From: Granulosicoccus sp045110515
Lineage (GTDB): Bacteria; Pseudomonadota; Gammaproteobacteria; Granulosicoccales; Granulosicoccaceae
Direction of reading: 5' to 3'
NCBI GenBank assembly: GCA_045110515.1
Contig: JBGCGD010000051.1
Coordinates: 36,191-100,190 of the forward strand
Length of the DNA stretch: 64,000 bases
The notes under the pieces were generated by a model, which was not told where the DNA came from, did no database searches, and saw nothing but the letters and a program-made list of their open reading frames with translations. Positions 63,662-64,000 of this stretch are shown piece after piece; within the stretch, counting starts at the first letter, position 1; every line of letters starts with the position of its first letter. The translations under genes were made by a program, and so were the position numbers.

Positions 63662-64000
63662 TCACTTAGCGTATGGCGTTCCACGTTTATTCGTAAACTG
63701 ACGTTGTGTTGTTCCATTTGCAGCAATATGCAAATCTACATCTGAATAATGGCCTGTATCCTCCTTTGGATTACGTGTGCCTACAATCAGGTATAAAACA
63801 TCTTCTTCTGTACGATTAATCATATGATGGCCGTTCGGAACGCCGGCGATATGTGTTGTCACATCTCCTGGTTCAAGCTGAGTCTCACCACTGTCATCAA
63901 CCAAGACTGGCCTGCCTTCCAAGATGTAGATTAACTCGTCTTCATGAGTATGCCAATGACGCTGCGACGACCATGCGCCAGGTGAAAGTACAAACCTGTG
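63662..64000 (-). CDS. Cupin-domain protein (N-terminus outside window)
   Basis: The minus-strand frame is open to the window edge (112 codons seen). It shows the cupin metal motif RHWHTHEDELIYILEGRPVL and a closing DVTTHIAGVPNGHHMINRTEED strand, followed by YLIVGTRNPKEDTGHYSDVDLHI. This tail is typical of small single-domain cupins annotated as transcriptional-regulator-like or sugar-binding. Function unknown. Confidence 0.85.
   Translation of the reverse strand, partial: HRFVLSPGAWSSQRHWHTHEDELIYILEGRPVLVDDSGETQLEPGDVTTHIAGVPNGHHMINRTEEDVLYLIVGTRNPKEDTGHYSDVDLHIAANGTTQRQFTNKRGTPYAK

Overview
The window looks like a piece of a marine heterotrophic gammaproteobacterium of moderate GC. The support is a Gram-negative porin, a gammaproteobacterial YbiT-type ABC-F ATPase, NhaA, three TRAP transporter sets, a GlcNAc uptake and catabolism locus and a GH10 xylanase lipoprotein. 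A Granulosicoccus/Arenicella-like lineage would fit, but this is impression only. I see no rRNA, tRNA, CRISPR array, intact insertion sequence or phage.

Layout. (1) 1-5145: a giant secreted surface protein with an SdrD_B-like domain and acidic thrombospondin-type-3 repeats, cut by the window edge. Eight copies of a 7-bp tandem repeat lie upstream. (2) 6.0-14.5 kb: nhaA, then a GlcNAc locus (binding protein, two permeases, ATPase and nagB on the minus strand; GntR regulator and nagA divergent on the plus strand). (3) 14.5-20.8 kb: a dctBD/dctPQM-type TRAP locus in decay: the kinase and small permease genes each carry an in-frame stop, and the NtrC-like regulator has lost the GAFTGA loop and the Walker B acids. 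(4) 20.9-23.2 kb: a MarR regulator behind a perfect palindrome, and ybiT. (5) 23.2-29.1 kb, minus: M20 amidohydrolase, C-S beta-lyase, 2-oxoglutarate oxygenase and an exported two-subunit molybdenum hydroxylase. (6) 30.2-38.2 kb, minus: a tightly overlapping operon with a NicX-like ring-cleavage dioxygenase, alpha/beta hydrolase, acyl-CoA dehydrogenase, acyl-CoA ligase and PhyH oxygenase, preceded by an SDR and a phosphonate-monoester-hydrolase-like sulfatase. (7) 38.3-48.6 kb: a truncated FAD oxidoreductase, Tm-1-like protein, MBL hydrolase, class III aminotransferase and IclR regulator, divergent from an ACT protein, an intact TRAP system and an aldehyde dehydrogenase. (8) 48.7-53 kb: cupin, gamma-glutamyltransferase with an acyl-CoA synthetase remnant, porin, YbaK-like deacylase. 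(9) 53.1-62.4 kb: a TakP-type TRAP system with a triply broken binding protein, GH10 xylanase, enolase-superfamily dehydratase, KDG kinase and an FCD-GntR regulator with a clear operator: a sugar-acid catabolic module. (10) 62.4-64 kb: a glutamate synthase remnant, a SAP/DUF6434 protein and an edge-cut cupin.

Two themes run through the window. First, dense catabolic operons, each with its own local regulator and high-affinity uptake system. Second, gene decay: eight broken or truncated genes in 64 kb, concentrated in and beside transport and catabolic modules. The most unusual candidate system is the NicX/NicD-like pair embedded in a CoA-activation operon, next to a second operon pairing an M20 deacylase and C-S lyase with a molybdenum hydroxylase. 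No known pathway contains this combination as far as I can recall.
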